A stretch of DNA of 64,000 nt from an uncultured Marinomonas sp. (GTDB lineage Bacteria; Pseudomonadota; Gammaproteobacteria; Pseudomonadales; Marinomonadaceae), in contig CANLRQ010000010.1 of assembly GCA_947493575.1 (NCBI GenBank), positions 43,595-107,594 of the forward strand. Reading direction: 5' to 3'. Positions within the stretch are counted from its first letter, which is position 1. Each line of letters begins with the position of its first letter. The notes beneath the pieces are model-generated. The model was not told where the DNA came from. It did not search any database and saw only the letters and a program-made list of their open reading frames with translations. The translations under genes and the position numbers were made by a program. Positions 28,133 through 37,085 of the stretch are shown here, in pieces.

Positions 28133-30142
28133 ATGATCCGACTTGGGTTGAAAGAAAAACTATTGTCCTTTCTTGGGGTATCTTGTGTTTTGATTTTAAC
28201 AATGTCTATTCTGATAGGTGTTTTTTTAATTCATGAAATACAGAAGTCTTCAGCCTTATTATATTCTGAAAATCATACTGAACTCCAATCTCAGAAACTC
28301 TTAACACCTATATCAAAAGAAATTGCGCTATCAAAAAAATTTGCTAATTCTATTGTTTTACTAGAATGGATAAATGATATTGATAACGAAGAAAAAAAGC
28401 AGAGACTTTATAAAGAAGTTGAATCCTTTCGACAGAGTTTTCAAAACAAAAGTCTTTATTTGACAATAAATGAAGGGCTAAAATATTATTATTTATACGA
28501 TGAGACTAAATTTAATTTAATAAAGCCTTATACATTATCAAGGGAAGAATTATCAGACCAATGGTATTTTAAAATTTTGAAAAATCGTCCCGATGTTGAT
28601 TTAACTATCGATGTAGACCCTAAAATACAAGACAGTCGAATTTGGATAAATATATTGGTGCAAAATCAGGGGGTGGTATTAGGAGCAGTAGGCACTGGTT
28701 TGGATGTGTCTTTATTCTTGAAAGAGTTTCTGGCTCCTTTAGATGATGGTGTGTCTCAAATGATCCTCAATCGAAATGGAGAAATTCGATTACATTCAGA
28801 TGAATCATTAATTCAGTTTGATGAAAATGGCATATTAATACCTGAAAAAATACTGCATGAAAAAATCCCAAGTGAAGCCGGTAAAAAAAGACTTGATCGG
28901 TTACTACAAAATGCGCAAAACCATCCTGAAACAGTAGTAAGTGGTACGTTTCAAACTGTGAGCGATGGAGAGATTATAGTTAGTGTTTCTTATATACCGT
29001 TGATGAATTGGCATGTAATTAGTGTGATAAACCTTGACGAAGCTAAGTTAGGTGGTGGTAATTTATTTATTCCAGTTTTTATTTTAGTTGTTGCCTTACT
29101 TACTTTGTTGTTTGTACTGTTTGGATTTTCGGTTAACAGACAGGTGATTACACCAATTACAAATCTACAGCGTTTTGCTAAGTCTATTGCTGATGGGCAA
29201 TATGTAGAGAGGCAGGAAAAATTTGCTGATGATGAGATCGGTGAATTAAACCGGAATTTAATTTCTATGGCAGATCAGATTCAGAAAAACACTCATACAT
29301 TAGAGTTAACGGTTGAACGCAGAACTGAGTTACTTGAAAGTACAAACAGATACCTTATTGAAACCAATAAAAAGCTAGAAGACTCCATTGAATATGCCAG
29401 TTTAATACAAAAAGCCATTTTGCCTGAAAAAGAGTTATTCACTCTTCTTGGTGGGCAATTTAATGTACTTTGGCAGCCTAAAGATCGTGTTGGAGGAGAC
29501 TTCTATTTGTTTCATGAGCAGGGTGATACCTTGCTTCTAGGTGTTGTTGACTGTGCTGGACATGGTGTTCCCGGTGCTCTTATGACAATGTTGATGAGGG
29601 CTGCGATAGACAGCTCTATTAATCAAATAGGTATTGAGGATCCAGCTACACTACTTTCTTTAATCGATCAAACTGTGCGTACCATGATGAGTGATACTCA
29701 AGCAGCGAAACGAATTGCCGCAAATGCCGATGCGGGCTTTATTTATGTCAACCCTCAAGAAAATATCCTGCGTTATGCTGGCGCAAAAATGAATTTATAT
29801 GGCTCAGATGGTGATGTTGTAAAAGAATGGGTTGGAGGCAAACGTTCTCTTGCTGATCGAAAGAAAGGCGAGTATGAAAATGTTGAATTGCCTTTGTATG
29901 GTATGGCATATTACTTGACGACTGATGGTCTATTAGATCAGGCTGGTGGTGAACGTAATTTTGGTTTTGGTCGTAGTCGATTTAAAAGAATGATTTTGGA
30001 TAAAAGTAATAGCCTTCTAGATGATCAAATGAGGAATATTACGAATGAATTGGATCAATATAGAGGCAATTCATCTCAAACAGACGACATTACTTTGTTG
30101 TCGTTGAAATTTGATAAATCGTTAATAAGTAAGGTGAAATGA
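28133..30142 (+). CDS. siaA: SiaA-like PP2C protein phosphatase with HAMP domain
   Basis: 669 residues. A signal-anchor helix (about 15-35), a periplasmic sensor region (about 40-300), a second helix (about 305-328), HAMP (about 330-385), a short coiled coil, then a SpoIIE/PP2C phosphatase domain (about 430-665). Metal-binding acidic residues are in DRVGGDFYLF, VVDCAGHGVPGAL and QTDDITLLSL. In Pseudomonas aeruginosa SiaA dephosphorylates SiaC and so allows c-di-GMP synthesis. The stop TGA touches the ATG of siaB. Family and gene order support the name. Confidence 0.92.
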   Translation: MIRLGLKEKLLSFLGVSCVLILTMSILIGVFLIHEIQKSSALLYSENHTELQSQKLLTPISKEIALSKKFANSIVLLEWINDIDNEEKKQRLYKEVESFRQSFQNKSLYLTINEGLKYYYLYDETKFNLIKPYTLSREELSDQWYFKILKNRPDVDLTIDVDPKIQDSRIWINILVQNQGVVLGAVGTGLDVSLFLKEFLAPLDDGVSQMILNRNGEIRLHSDESLIQFDENGILIPEKILHEKIPSEAGKKRLDRLLQNAQNHPETVVSGTFQTVSDGEIIVSVSYIPLMNWHVISVINLDEAKLGGGNLFIPVFILVVALLTLLFVLFGFSVNRQVITPITNLQRFAKSIADGQYVERQEKFADDEIGELNRNLISMADQIQKNTHTLELTVERRTELLESTNRYLIETNKKLEDSIEYASLIQKAILPEKELFTLLGGQFNVLWQPKDRVGGDFYLFHEQGDTLLLGVVDCAGHGVPGALMTMLMRAAIDSSINQIGIEDPATLLSLIDQTVRTMMSDTQAAKRIAANADAGFIYVNPQENILRYAGAKMNLYGSDGDVVKEWVGGKRSLADRKKGEYENVELPLYGMAYYLTTDGLLDQAGGERNFGFGRSRFKRMILDKSNSLLDDQMRNITNELDQYRGNSSQTDDITLLSLKFDKSLISKVK

Positions 30143-30682
30143 ATGATACTTCCGAATTTATATAATTTGAGAGAGCAGCTTGCTGAAGAGCGTATTTTAT
30201 TATGTTTTAATGGACCTATTTCGAGAAGTTTAATCGAAGAAATAGGTGTTGCTTTAAAAAAATACTTACAGGCTGAGCCTTTAACACCTGCCTCGGCATC
30301 TGATGTATTTGCTGTTTATATTGAATTAACTCAAAATATTCGCCATTATTCCGAAAATACGAAGTTGGTTGGCTCCGATGTTGCTACCGTCATTGTTAGC
30401 CAAAACCTAGAAGGTCATTATGCTGTCTCTGCTGGTAACCTGCTATACCACAATGATGGTGAGGTTCTTGTGAAACACATTAATGACCTTGCTTCATTAG
30501 ATAAAATCGCTTTAAAGAAGCTTTATAAAGAGCAGCTTAGGAAACCTAGAGATGTGACAGCAACAACTGGCGCAGGTTTAGGTATTATAGATATGGCGAG
30601 GAAGGCATCCAAGCCTTTAAAAGCTGAACTCAAAAGCGTTTCACAAGACATCTCATTTTACAGTGTGAGTGTACAACTTTAA
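30143..30682 (+). CDS. siaB: SiaB-like protein kinase
   Basis: 179 residues matching the SiaB family, a small HATPase-like kinase that phosphorylates SiaC. Visible features are FAVYIELTQNIRHYSENT (about 55-75, the N-box-like Glu-Asn region) and TTGAGLGIIDMARKA (about 142, glycine-rich ATP lid). It begins directly after the siaA stop (TGAATG). It opposes SiaA in the switch. Confidence 0.9.
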   Translation: MILPNLYNLREQLAEERILLCFNGPISRSLIEEIGVALKKYLQAEPLTPASASDVFAVYIELTQNIRHYSENTKLVGSDVATVIVSQNLEGHYAVSAGNLLYHNDGEVLVKHINDLASLDKIALKKLYKEQLRKPRDVTATTGAGLGIIDMARKASKPLKAELKSVSQDISFYSVSVQL

Positions 30683-30715
30683 TTAAATGCTAGTAATTTT
30701 ATAGGATCTCTCTCA

Positions 30716-31087
30716 ATGAATTTAATGCTAAACGCAACTCAATCTACCCCTGCTATATCTGCTGATTGGGACAGTGGCGTTTTATCTATGTCTGGTGACT
30801 CTTACCCTGAAAATGCTTTTGAGATGTATGCTGATGTTATTAAATGGGTGGAAGACTTTCTTTCTAATAAAGAGTCTCCGTTAAGTTTAGAGCTTTCTTT
30901 GTTGTATTTGAATACCAGCTCTATTAAGTCAGTAATGGATGTTTTTGATTTAATAGAGGATGCATTTCAAAATGGTCGAGAAGTCTCTGTTCGTTGGTAT
31001 TATGAAGAGAGTAATGAGAGAGTGTCTGAACTGGCTGAAGAGTTTAAGGAAGATTGTAGTTTTCCATTCCATATCTTAGAGAAATAA
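30716..31087 (+). CDS. siaC: SiaC-like switch protein
   Basis: 123-residue STAS-like fold. Conserved segments are STPAI, MSGDSYPENAFEMY and LLYLNTSSIKSVMDVFD. Thr67 in YLNTSS is the likely equivalent of Thr68, phosphorylated by SiaB in P. aeruginosa. When unphosphorylated, SiaC binds and activates SiaD there. GGATC precedes the start; one base separates it from siaD. Confidence 0.92.
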   Translation: MNLMLNATQSTPAISADWDSGVLSMSGDSYPENAFEMYADVIKWVEDFLSNKESPLSLELSLLYLNTSSIKSVMDVFDLIEDAFQNGREVSVRWYYEESNERVSELAEEFKEDCSFPFHILEK

Positions 31088-31088
31088 T

Positions 31089-31877
31089 ATGAAAACTGAT
31101 TCTTACGAGTTAGAAACCAGAATTGAATCTCTTTTGAAAGACGATCAGTATTTAGATCATCCTCTAAGAGAAGCTCTAAGCGAATTATGGGAACTAAACC
31201 ATCAACAATGGCAACGAGTTGAAAAAATAACGCAACTCTCTGATTCTTATCAAAGTATGATGATGCGAAGAGAGAGAAGCTTATCAGAGCGATTTAATAA
31301 ACAACTGCGCCAGTTGGAAAAGATTACTCGTATTTCTGATATGTATCAAAAAAACCTTCATGAAATGAACCTTGAGTTAGAAAAGACGTCTTTAGAGGAC
31401 CCTCTTACAGGTTTGCCTAATCGTAGAATGATTATGCGTCATTTAGAAGGAGAATTTGATCGGGCTCTATTAAATAGTCAGCAGCTTGGTGTTGCTATGG
31501 TGGATGTGGATTACTTCAAAAACGTGAATGATGACTACGGCCATCAAGTGGGTGATGAGGTTTTGATTTCGCTGAGTCAGATTATTTCTTCTCATGTGGG
31601 TGAATACGGTTTTTGTGGTCGTTGGGGTGGAGAAGAATTCTTAATTTTGATCTTAGATTCAAACAAAGATCAAGTTATTCAGTATATGAGTGAATTAAGA
31701 GAAAAAATTGCCTTGTCTAAAATCGACCTTTCACCAACTATAATGATTCAATTGAGTGTGAGTATCGGCCTTTCTTTTTTCATGGAAGGAGATAGTAGTG
31801 ATGTTCTATTAGGTCGTGCTGATAAAGGCTTATATCAAGCGAAAAAAGAAGGCAGAAATAACATAGTGTTTAATTAA
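31089..31877 (+). CDS. siaD: SiaD-like diguanylate cyclase
   Basis: 262 residues. An N-terminal helical stalk (about 1-100, with RVEKITQLSDSYQSMMMRRE) is the region that contacts SiaC in the P. aeruginosa protein. The GGDEF domain (about 105-262) has GGEEF in RWGGEEF. At the place of the RxxD inhibitory site it has GEYG, so product inhibition by that site is unlikely. Last gene of siaABCD, which controls c-di-GMP and cell aggregation in Pseudomonas. Confidence 0.92.
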   Translation: MKTDSYELETRIESLLKDDQYLDHPLREALSELWELNHQQWQRVEKITQLSDSYQSMMMRRERSLSERFNKQLRQLEKITRISDMYQKNLHEMNLELEKTSLEDPLTGLPNRRMIMRHLEGEFDRALLNSQQLGVAMVDVDYFKNVNDDYGHQVGDEVLISLSQIISSHVGEYGFCGRWGGEEFLILILDSNKDQVIQYMSELREKIALSKIDLSPTIMIQLSVSIGLSFFMEGDSSDVLLGRADKGLYQAKKEGRNNIVFN

Positions 31878-31930
31878 GGACGGTGCGATAAGACCTCTTG
31901 ACTAAGTGGGTTTATTCTCAACTTCCTTAA
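31876..31930 (+). repeat. Degraded MR2 repeat copy
   Basis: AAGGACGGTGCGATAAGACC ... GTTTATTCTCAACTTCCTT resembles the two MR2 ends with several changes. It begins at the siaD stop codon. Weak, but position and inverted ends agree with the other copies. Confidence 0.5.
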
Positions 31931-31932
31931 AC

Positions 31933-32452
31933 TTATTCATTGATCTCAATGGTTTGGTCGGATAGTGATATAAACAGTGAGTTTACTCCTGCTTTTTTCG
32001 CTTCTTTTTTAGCTATGGCGGCCAATTCTGCAACTTCTAGATGATTATACATCCTTGTTCTAAAGGTGTGATAACGCCGACAGACAGGCTTAAAAATGTA
32101 TAAAATCGAGACTCTTCTTCTCTATTTTTGCTCCAAATTCCCCCTTTCAATTGACTATCTTGATCATAAAACTCTTTCACACAAATAGAGAATTCTGTGA
32201 GTATGGCAAGGCACTTTTCTTGCCAATGTGTCTAAGTAGATCTTTTATAATAAATTGCTTCAAGTTCGTATTGCTTTCCAAGTTTCTTAGCTTTCTTAAA
32301 ATAGAAGAAGTGACTGTCTTCCAGACCTCTAGCGAAAGCCTCATGACCGTATAACTGACCATTGGTAAGGTCAAAAATGGGCTGAAAAAAGGTGTAATTT
32401 CTTGTTGGAGCAATATCTCATGAAATTCAAGATTGTTAGATGGTGCATTCAT
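31933..32452 (-). pseudogene. Decayed EAL-GGDEF gene
   Basis: On the minus strand the start reads LEFHEILLQQEITPFF like the opening of an EAL domain. After a frameshift it continues PIFDLTNGQLYGHEAFARG and KKLGKQYELEAIYYKRST up to a stop. Near the 3' end another frame gives SLSVGVITPLEQG and ELAAIAKKEAKKAG, the C-terminal helix of a GGDEF domain. The middle, including GGDEF itself, is deleted. It follows the siaABCD operon in convergent orientation. No other feature is seen in 31931-32530. Confidence 0.7.
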
Positions 32453-32530
32453 GTCCTTTGCCGCATCCTTAAATTTACAATATAGATCAAATAATAACTA
32501 ATTATGACGTTTATGTAACAGTTAAGGAGA

Positions 32531-33565
32531 TTATTTCTTCTCAGTTAACCAAAGAAAAATGCTGCCGACGAGCTCTTCCGCAAGGTCTTGATTTGCAATG
32601 ATCATAGATTGTTCTTGGCTGCTGGAAATGCCTCTAGCAGATGCTGACCAATTTGCTAATGATTTCTGTGTATTGTCCATGAGTGAAGCATTTACCGTTA
32701 CAAAGGAATAGTAACGTTGCTTTTGAGTTTTATGTTCGTAATTAGGTTTGAGAAATAAGGATAAATTACTATGAGCATAGTTTACGAGAGAAGGAGTGAG
32801 TCCTTTTCTGCTTAGAGCACTGCCAACTTCTTGGCTTAATTCGTTGTTTAAGCCTTCTTCATCTACTGCAATCCTAAAGTCTCGAATAAGCTGTGCTGTT
32901 TTAGCTTGTACCTTAAGAGCATATCGAGGAAGTTCAATAGTTTCCCCTTTTGCATACAGTTTTAAAGAATCGTTTAACCTACGCCTTTCTGATAATAGTG
33001 ATAGAGCGGGCAGTAAAAGCTGCCATTGTTCCGTTAAAGGGCGATGGTATTGGGCTGAGTTATTGATGTCTTGAATATTCAGATCGACATCCATAATATT
33101 TTGTCTTAGTTGTTGCGCAATATTATTACGGTCTAACTTTTGTAAGGCATAAACATAGTTTGTATGTAAAAAGCGCTCTTCAGTTTCTACTGTTTCTAAA
33201 GTAATAGGGTTGGTTTCAACACGGGTTAATTGAGACAGTGATTGCATCACTTGTTCTTGTTGTGAATCAAGGCGGTACACTTGTGTATTTTCGGAATGCA
33301 CACCTTGGATAGTCACTTTTAGTTGATTAGCAATGTCTAAGTTGGCTCTTTTGATTGCTAAGTCAAAGGATGAGTCTATATCGGGCATAACCTCTGCACT
33401 GCCTACACCATAAATAAATTGATTGCTTTGTGGTGGAAAAGTTACCCAGTCAGGCAATGCTGGTGTTACGCTTTTTGGAGGAGATGAGCACGCAGAAAGC
33501 AATAAAGCTAATGAAAATAGGCTTATTTTTATACAGTGATCTAAATGCGTGCTACGGAGTTTCAT
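32531..33565 (-). CDS. LPP20-like lipoprotein
   Basis: 344 residues with a lipobox (LLLSAC, Cys about residue 26). The region PDWVTFPPQSNQFIYGVGSAE and DLAIKRANLDIANQLKVTI matches the LPP20 lipoprotein family. Role unknown. It follows the LpoB-like gene by 2 bases and ends a four-gene operon of exported proteins. No clear terminator is seen after it. Confidence 0.82.
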   Translation of the reverse strand: MKLRSTHLDHCIKISLFSLALLLSACSSPPKSVTPALPDWVTFPPQSNQFIYGVGSAEVMPDIDSSFDLAIKRANLDIANQLKVTIQGVHSENTQVYRLDSQQEQVMQSLSQLTRVETNPITLETVETEERFLHTNYVYALQKLDRNNIAQQLRQNIMDVDLNIQDINNSAQYHRPLTEQWQLLLPALSLLSERRRLNDSLKLYAKGETIELPRYALKVQAKTAQLIRDFRIAVDEEGLNNELSQEVGSALSRKGLTPSLVNYAHSNLSLFLKPNYEHKTQKQRYYSFVTVNASLMDNTQKSLANWSASARGISSSQEQSMIIANQDLAEELVGSIFLWLTEKK

Positions 33566-33567
33566 AG

Positions 33568-34167
33568 TTAGAAGAAACCTTTATCTGCTAATTTTTTGAT
33601 TTTCTTTTGTCCATTCCAAACTTCTTTGTTGGTCGACATATTAATCAGTTTTAAGTCTACCTGATAGAAGCTAACTCGTTGATCTCCATTTGAATCAATA
33701 ATGGAATTAATTGAGCCTGAAAGAGCAAAACCAGCGCCTTGTTCTAATCCAAATTCCGCATTAGTGCCGATTGCTGAGTTTAGCTCTTGGTCTTCACGTT
33801 CTGCTCGGACTTCTTCTCTTTCTTCGCCTGAGACAACAAAATCTACTTTCCCGCTACGCAATAAGTTACGTTTGATATCGTTAATAAAAGTATCAACAGG
33901 GATGTGGTCGTGACTCTTGTTACGAATGGTTTGGATAATGACTGTAGGGTTACCTGATTGAGTAAATTGAAAATCTCTAAACCAAGGAAACGTGAGCATG
34001 TCGGCCATCATTTCTTCAGCTACTAACTTTGAGTCGGTATCGTTCCATTTGTCTGATAGTGCAACCTCCTCTTCTAAACCTAATCGTTGTACACTACCAG
34101 AGCTACAAGCCAATAGAAGTGTGCTTAGGCAAGCAAGTAATACCAATTTATAGTGTGCTATTTTCAT
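33568..34167 (-). CDS. LpoB-like penicillin-binding protein activator (lipoprotein)
   Basis: 199 residues with lipobox LLLACSS (Cys about residue 21). The fold is that of the LpoB family: DKWNDTDSKLVAEEMM, PTVIIQTIRNKSHDHI and LINMSTNKEVWNGQKKIKK. E. coli LpoB, an outer-membrane lipoprotein, activates PBP1b; whether this homologue does so is not known, because LpoB-like proteins also occur in this COG3014/LPP20 setting away from cell-wall genes. Confidence 0.85.
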   Translation of the reverse strand: MKIAHYKLVLLACLSTLLLACSSGSVQRLGLEEEVALSDKWNDTDSKLVAEEMMADMLTFPWFRDFQFTQSGNPTVIIQTIRNKSHDHIPVDTFINDIKRNLLRSGKVDFVVSGEEREEVRAEREDQELNSAIGTNAEFGLEQGAGFALSGSINSIIDSNGDQRVSFYQVDLKLINMSTNKEVWNGQKKIKKLADKGFF

Positions 34168-34223
34168 TTTAAGTCCTCGTTTTTTTGGAACAACACAAAT
34201 CGCTTTTGTTGTCTCATTGATAT

Positions 34224-35918
34224 TTAGTTAGGGTTGCGGATATTCCAAATTCTCACACTGCCTTGGTTCAGTTTAACCTGATCTAAGGAAAAATGTTGTT
34301 CATTTACCGCATAAGAAAAATTGTACTCGCCTGCATCTAATGGTTGTCGTATTAGTCTAATTTGAGCAGGAAGTGTCAGCCAGTTACGTGTTTCGGCCGC
34401 CGAAGAGGCGAAGATTGCGACTTTACTTAATATGCCTAGTAACTGTTTGGTACCTTCATCCTCAACAGAGGAGGCAACTTGATGTGCAAGCCATGCTCTT
34501 AGCACTTCTCTTAATAGGCTCTCATATATGTCCCGTTGAGATTGATTTAACTGCTCTTGAACGCTTATATCAGCTAGTGATGCCATTCTAAGGCTGTTTT
34601 GAGCAGTAAAGCTTGATTGTGGGTTCGACAGAGGTTTGTCTGTTTCATTGTTACTAATAGAAAGTTGTGTGTTGCTATTATCTAAATTAAAGCGTTTGTA
34701 GTAAGGAATGGTAACTCTTAGAGGAGTGTTTAAAATTGTCTCATCAAGCTCTATTTTAGACAGCTCTTCCCAAAGGTTAGACCCTAAAATAACTCTCTTG
34801 CTAAAAAAACCATCTAGTGCGGCAATCGATTTTCCTGCCTTGTAATTGGCTATCATGCTTAGTGGATTGATATCAGCATAAACCATAGTGAACCAATTAT
34901 AAGCATCATTATTTGATGACATTCGACCCCCGAAAAAAGGTTCAAGAACTAAGGAGTGGCTTTGAATATCTCCATACAATAGCACGCTCATTTCCTGTTT
35001 AGGTGGGAGGAAACCTTGATGCTCTAAAAGAACTAACTCAGCTGAGTTTTTTGAATAAAGTGAAAGCGTTGCTTGAGACTCTTGAGACAACTTTTCTTTA
35101 ATTAAAATGGGGTATTCTTCACTCCAGCCACCGGTTTTCTGCATCATCCTAATTGTGTCTAACCACGCTCTTTCTGCGGTAATAGGAGAAAGATCATATT
35201 GCTGAGCATAGCCTTCTTCATAGAGTCGTGCGGCAGCCTGATACGATATTCGAGCATCGTCGTATTCTTGGGCTGCTTCGTAAAGCAACCCTTCGGTATA
35301 TCTTGCCCATGCGTCGTCACGATAGACATACTTGTCACGATCAAGCATACCAGTATAAAACCCAGAGAAAAAAGTCAGCGCTTTTTCTAAAAAAGATTTG
35401 TTTTCGCTCTTAATGTCGGAATAACTGGGCGTTTGGTGATTAATTTCGTTCAGTTTCAAATCTATACGACGGCTTTCAACTAAAGCTGCGTCAAGTAATT
35501 GAGTTTTTTCTTGGGGAGTAGAAGCGTGTTCTGAAAGAGCTAAATAGTTTAGTGATTTAAAATAGTTAATATAGACACGTTCTATGCTATTACCACGATA
35601 GCTTCCTTGTCTTGGATTGGTTAGTAAAGCCCAAGATCTGTCTGTGAGGTTTTGACTAATGAAGGTATCACTGACTTTTTCAGCTTCTTCCAATAGTTGG
35701 TTACTGTGTTGATAGTTTTTTTGGTATTGGGCTAGAGCTCCGGCCTCAAGTAAATACAATAGCCTGTCTTTAGGGGTGTTTAGTGCTTCGGTAAGTGCCG
35801 ATTCGGCTGCTTGCCAGTTTCCTTCTTGAGCAAGATTCAGTCCTTTATCAATGTTTTGTGAATAGGTTGAACAGCCTTGTAGCAATAGAGAAAGCAATAA
35901 GAGTAATAAAACAGGCAC
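34224..35918 (-). CDS. COG3014-family lipoprotein with TPR-like repeats
   Basis: 564 residues starting at a GTG (35918) with AAGGGAT upstream. Lipobox LLLQGCS (Cys about residue 16). Helical repeat-like segments follow (AQEGNWQAAESALTEALN; EAAQEYDDARISYQAAARLY). The COG3014 family has no defined function. Its start overlaps the stop of a 39-residue ORF (TAATGTG), so the two are coupled. Co-occurs here with LpoB-like and LPP20-like lipoproteins. Confidence 0.82.
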   Translation of the reverse strand: MPVLLLLLLSLLLQGCSTYSQNIDKGLNLAQEGNWQAAESALTEALNTPKDRLLYLLEAGALAQYQKNYQHSNQLLEEAEKVSDTFISQNLTDRSWALLTNPRQGSYRGNSIERVYINYFKSLNYLALSEHASTPQEKTQLLDAALVESRRIDLKLNEINHQTPSYSDIKSENKSFLEKALTFFSGFYTGMLDRDKYVYRDDAWARYTEGLLYEAAQEYDDARISYQAAARLYEEGYAQQYDLSPITAERAWLDTIRMMQKTGGWSEEYPILIKEKLSQESQATLSLYSKNSAELVLLEHQGFLPPKQEMSVLLYGDIQSHSLVLEPFFGGRMSSNNDAYNWFTMVYADINPLSMIANYKAGKSIAALDGFFSKRVILGSNLWEELSKIELDETILNTPLRVTIPYYKRFNLDNSNTQLSISNNETDKPLSNPQSSFTAQNSLRMASLADISVQEQLNQSQRDIYESLLREVLRAWLAHQVASSVEDEGTKQLLGILSKVAIFASSAAETRNWLTLPAQIRLIRQPLDAGEYNFSYAVNEQHFSLDQVKLNQGSVRIWNIRNPN

Positions 35919-35919
35919 A

Positions 35920-36039
35920 TTACATCCCTTTGTTTAAAAACTCGTGAATGAATAAAGCAGACAATAATCCTGCACACCCTAAATATAACAAAAGCCATCG
36001 AATTCTTAAGCAATTTGGGCAGGGCTTCTTTTTTTTCAT
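35920..36039 (-). CDS. 39-residue membrane protein with CPNC motif
   Basis: Short ORF, ATG at 36039 with AGGGA upstream. It opens MKKKKPCPNCLRIRW, a basic start with a CxxC pair, then a hydrophobic helix (LLLYLGCAGLLSALF) and ends HEFLNKGM. The stop TAA overlaps the GTG of the COG3014 gene, so it is probably translated and coupled. Shape suggests a single-pass inner-membrane microprotein that could bind metal. Too short for statistical coding tests; function unknown. Confidence 0.6.
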   Translation of the reverse strand: MKKKKPCPNCLRIRWLLLYLGCAGLLSALFIHEFLNKGM

Positions 36040-36054
36040 GGTATTTAATCCCTA

Positions 36055-36203
36055 GAGACCTTTGCTCGACTACTATGCTTGCTAATACTTGGTTAAAAAA
36101 GACTCAAAATGCGCATTTATTACTTGAATGCAATACTCATAAATTCCGCTTCTTCGTCAGTTTTTGCTTCGTATTATTATCGCCCATGACTTCGTGCAAA
36201 TAA
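36055..36203 (+). repeat. MR1 repeat copy 6
   Basis: Starts GAGACCTTTGCTCGACTACT and ends TGACTTCGTGCAAAT, with a 10-base insertion (CTTGAATGCA) in the middle. It sits between the lipoprotein operon start and the secB terminator. Confidence 0.85.
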
Positions 36204-36241
36204 ATTAGATACTTGTACATATATGAGCTGAGTGACATAAA

Positions 36242-36265
36242 AAAAGAGGCTATAAAGCCTCTTTT
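36242..36265 (-). terminator. Terminator after secB
   Basis: AAAAGAGGCT and AGCCTCTTTT form a perfect 10-bp stem with a 4-base loop; on the minus strand it ends in a T-run. About 38 bases past the secB stop. Confidence 0.85.
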
Positions 36266-36303
36266 ACTGTATCACTATGACCAACTTAAACGCTACAAAA
36301 AAC

Positions 36304-36786
36304 TTATTGTTCAGTAGCTTGAGCTTGCTGGTTTTGTAAACTTTCTAGGTACAAAGCATCAAAGTTAATTGGTGCTAGCATCAATGCAGGGAAGCTGCCT
36401 TTAATGCAAAGTGAGTCAATATTTTCACGTGCATAAGGAAAAACAGTGCCAGGACAGAATGCGCCAAGAGCATGGTGTAATTGTCTTTCATCAAGGCCTG
36501 AAATGTTAAACAAACCACCTTGCTGAACTTGAACCAAAAAGGCTGTCTCAGATTCGTTTTTCACATTCACTGTGATTTCTAAGACAACTTCGTATAAATC
36601 TTCACCTACTTGGCGGCTTTTAGTATTTAATTCTAGGCCAATTTCTGGTTTCCATTCTTCTTGGAAAACCATTGGTGAGCGTGGAGATTCAAAAGAAATA
36701 TCTTTTAAAAAAATACGTTGTAGAGCAAGTTGTGGTGCTGCCGCTTCAGGTGCCGCTGCGCTTGCTGCTTCTGTGTTCTCTGCCAT
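36304..36786 (-). CDS. secB: Protein-export chaperone SecB
   Basis: 160-residue tetrameric chaperone that keeps preproteins unfolded and hands them to SecA. Core motifs FLKDISFESPRSPMVF, QQGGLFNISGL, HHALGAFCPGTVFPYAREN and GSFPALMLAPINFDALY are present. An Ala-rich N-terminal extension (AASAAAPEAAAPQ) precedes it. Last gene of yibN-grxC-secB, an order shared with E. coli. gpsA does not follow here. Confidence 0.97.
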   Translation of the reverse strand: MAENTEAASAAAPEAAAPQLALQRIFLKDISFESPRSPMVFQEEWKPEIGLELNTKSRQVGEDLYEVVLEITVNVKNESETAFLVQVQQGGLFNISGLDERQLHHALGAFCPGTVFPYARENIDSLCIKGSFPALMLAPINFDALYLESLQNQQAQATEQ

Positions 36787-36817
36787 CTTGGTTCCTTAGT
36801 CTTATGTTACTTTCAAA

Positions 36818-37072
36818 TTAATTGGAAAGAAGTGCGTCTAGCTTACTCGCTCTTTCCAATGCAAACAATTCATCACAACCGCCAACATGTGTACTGTTAA
36901 TCCAAATTTGAGGGACAGTACGTTGGCCACTTTTTGCCATCATTTCCTGACGAAGTTTGTTACTACCATCTACTTTTATTTCGTTAAACTTAGCGTTCTT
37001 CATTTCTAGAAGTTGCTTAGCTCGTGAACAATATGGGCAGTAATCGCTTGAATAAATGGTTATATCGGCCAT
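36818..37072 (-). CDS. grxC: Glutaredoxin 3
   Basis: 84 residues from the ATG at 37072, with GAGGAAAG upstream; an earlier in-frame start at 37099 adds nine unlikely residues and overlaps nothing useful. Active site CPYC in YSSDYCPYCSRA (about residue 11-14); GQRTVPQIWI and GGCDEL form the glutathione-binding surface. Reduces disulfides with glutathione in the cytosol. Confidence 0.95.
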   Translation of the reverse strand: MADITIYSSDYCPYCSRAKQLLEMKNAKFNEIKVDGSNKLRQEMMAKSGQRTVPQIWINSTHVGGCDELFALERASKLDALLSN

Positions 37073-37085
37073 GCTTTCCTCAATA

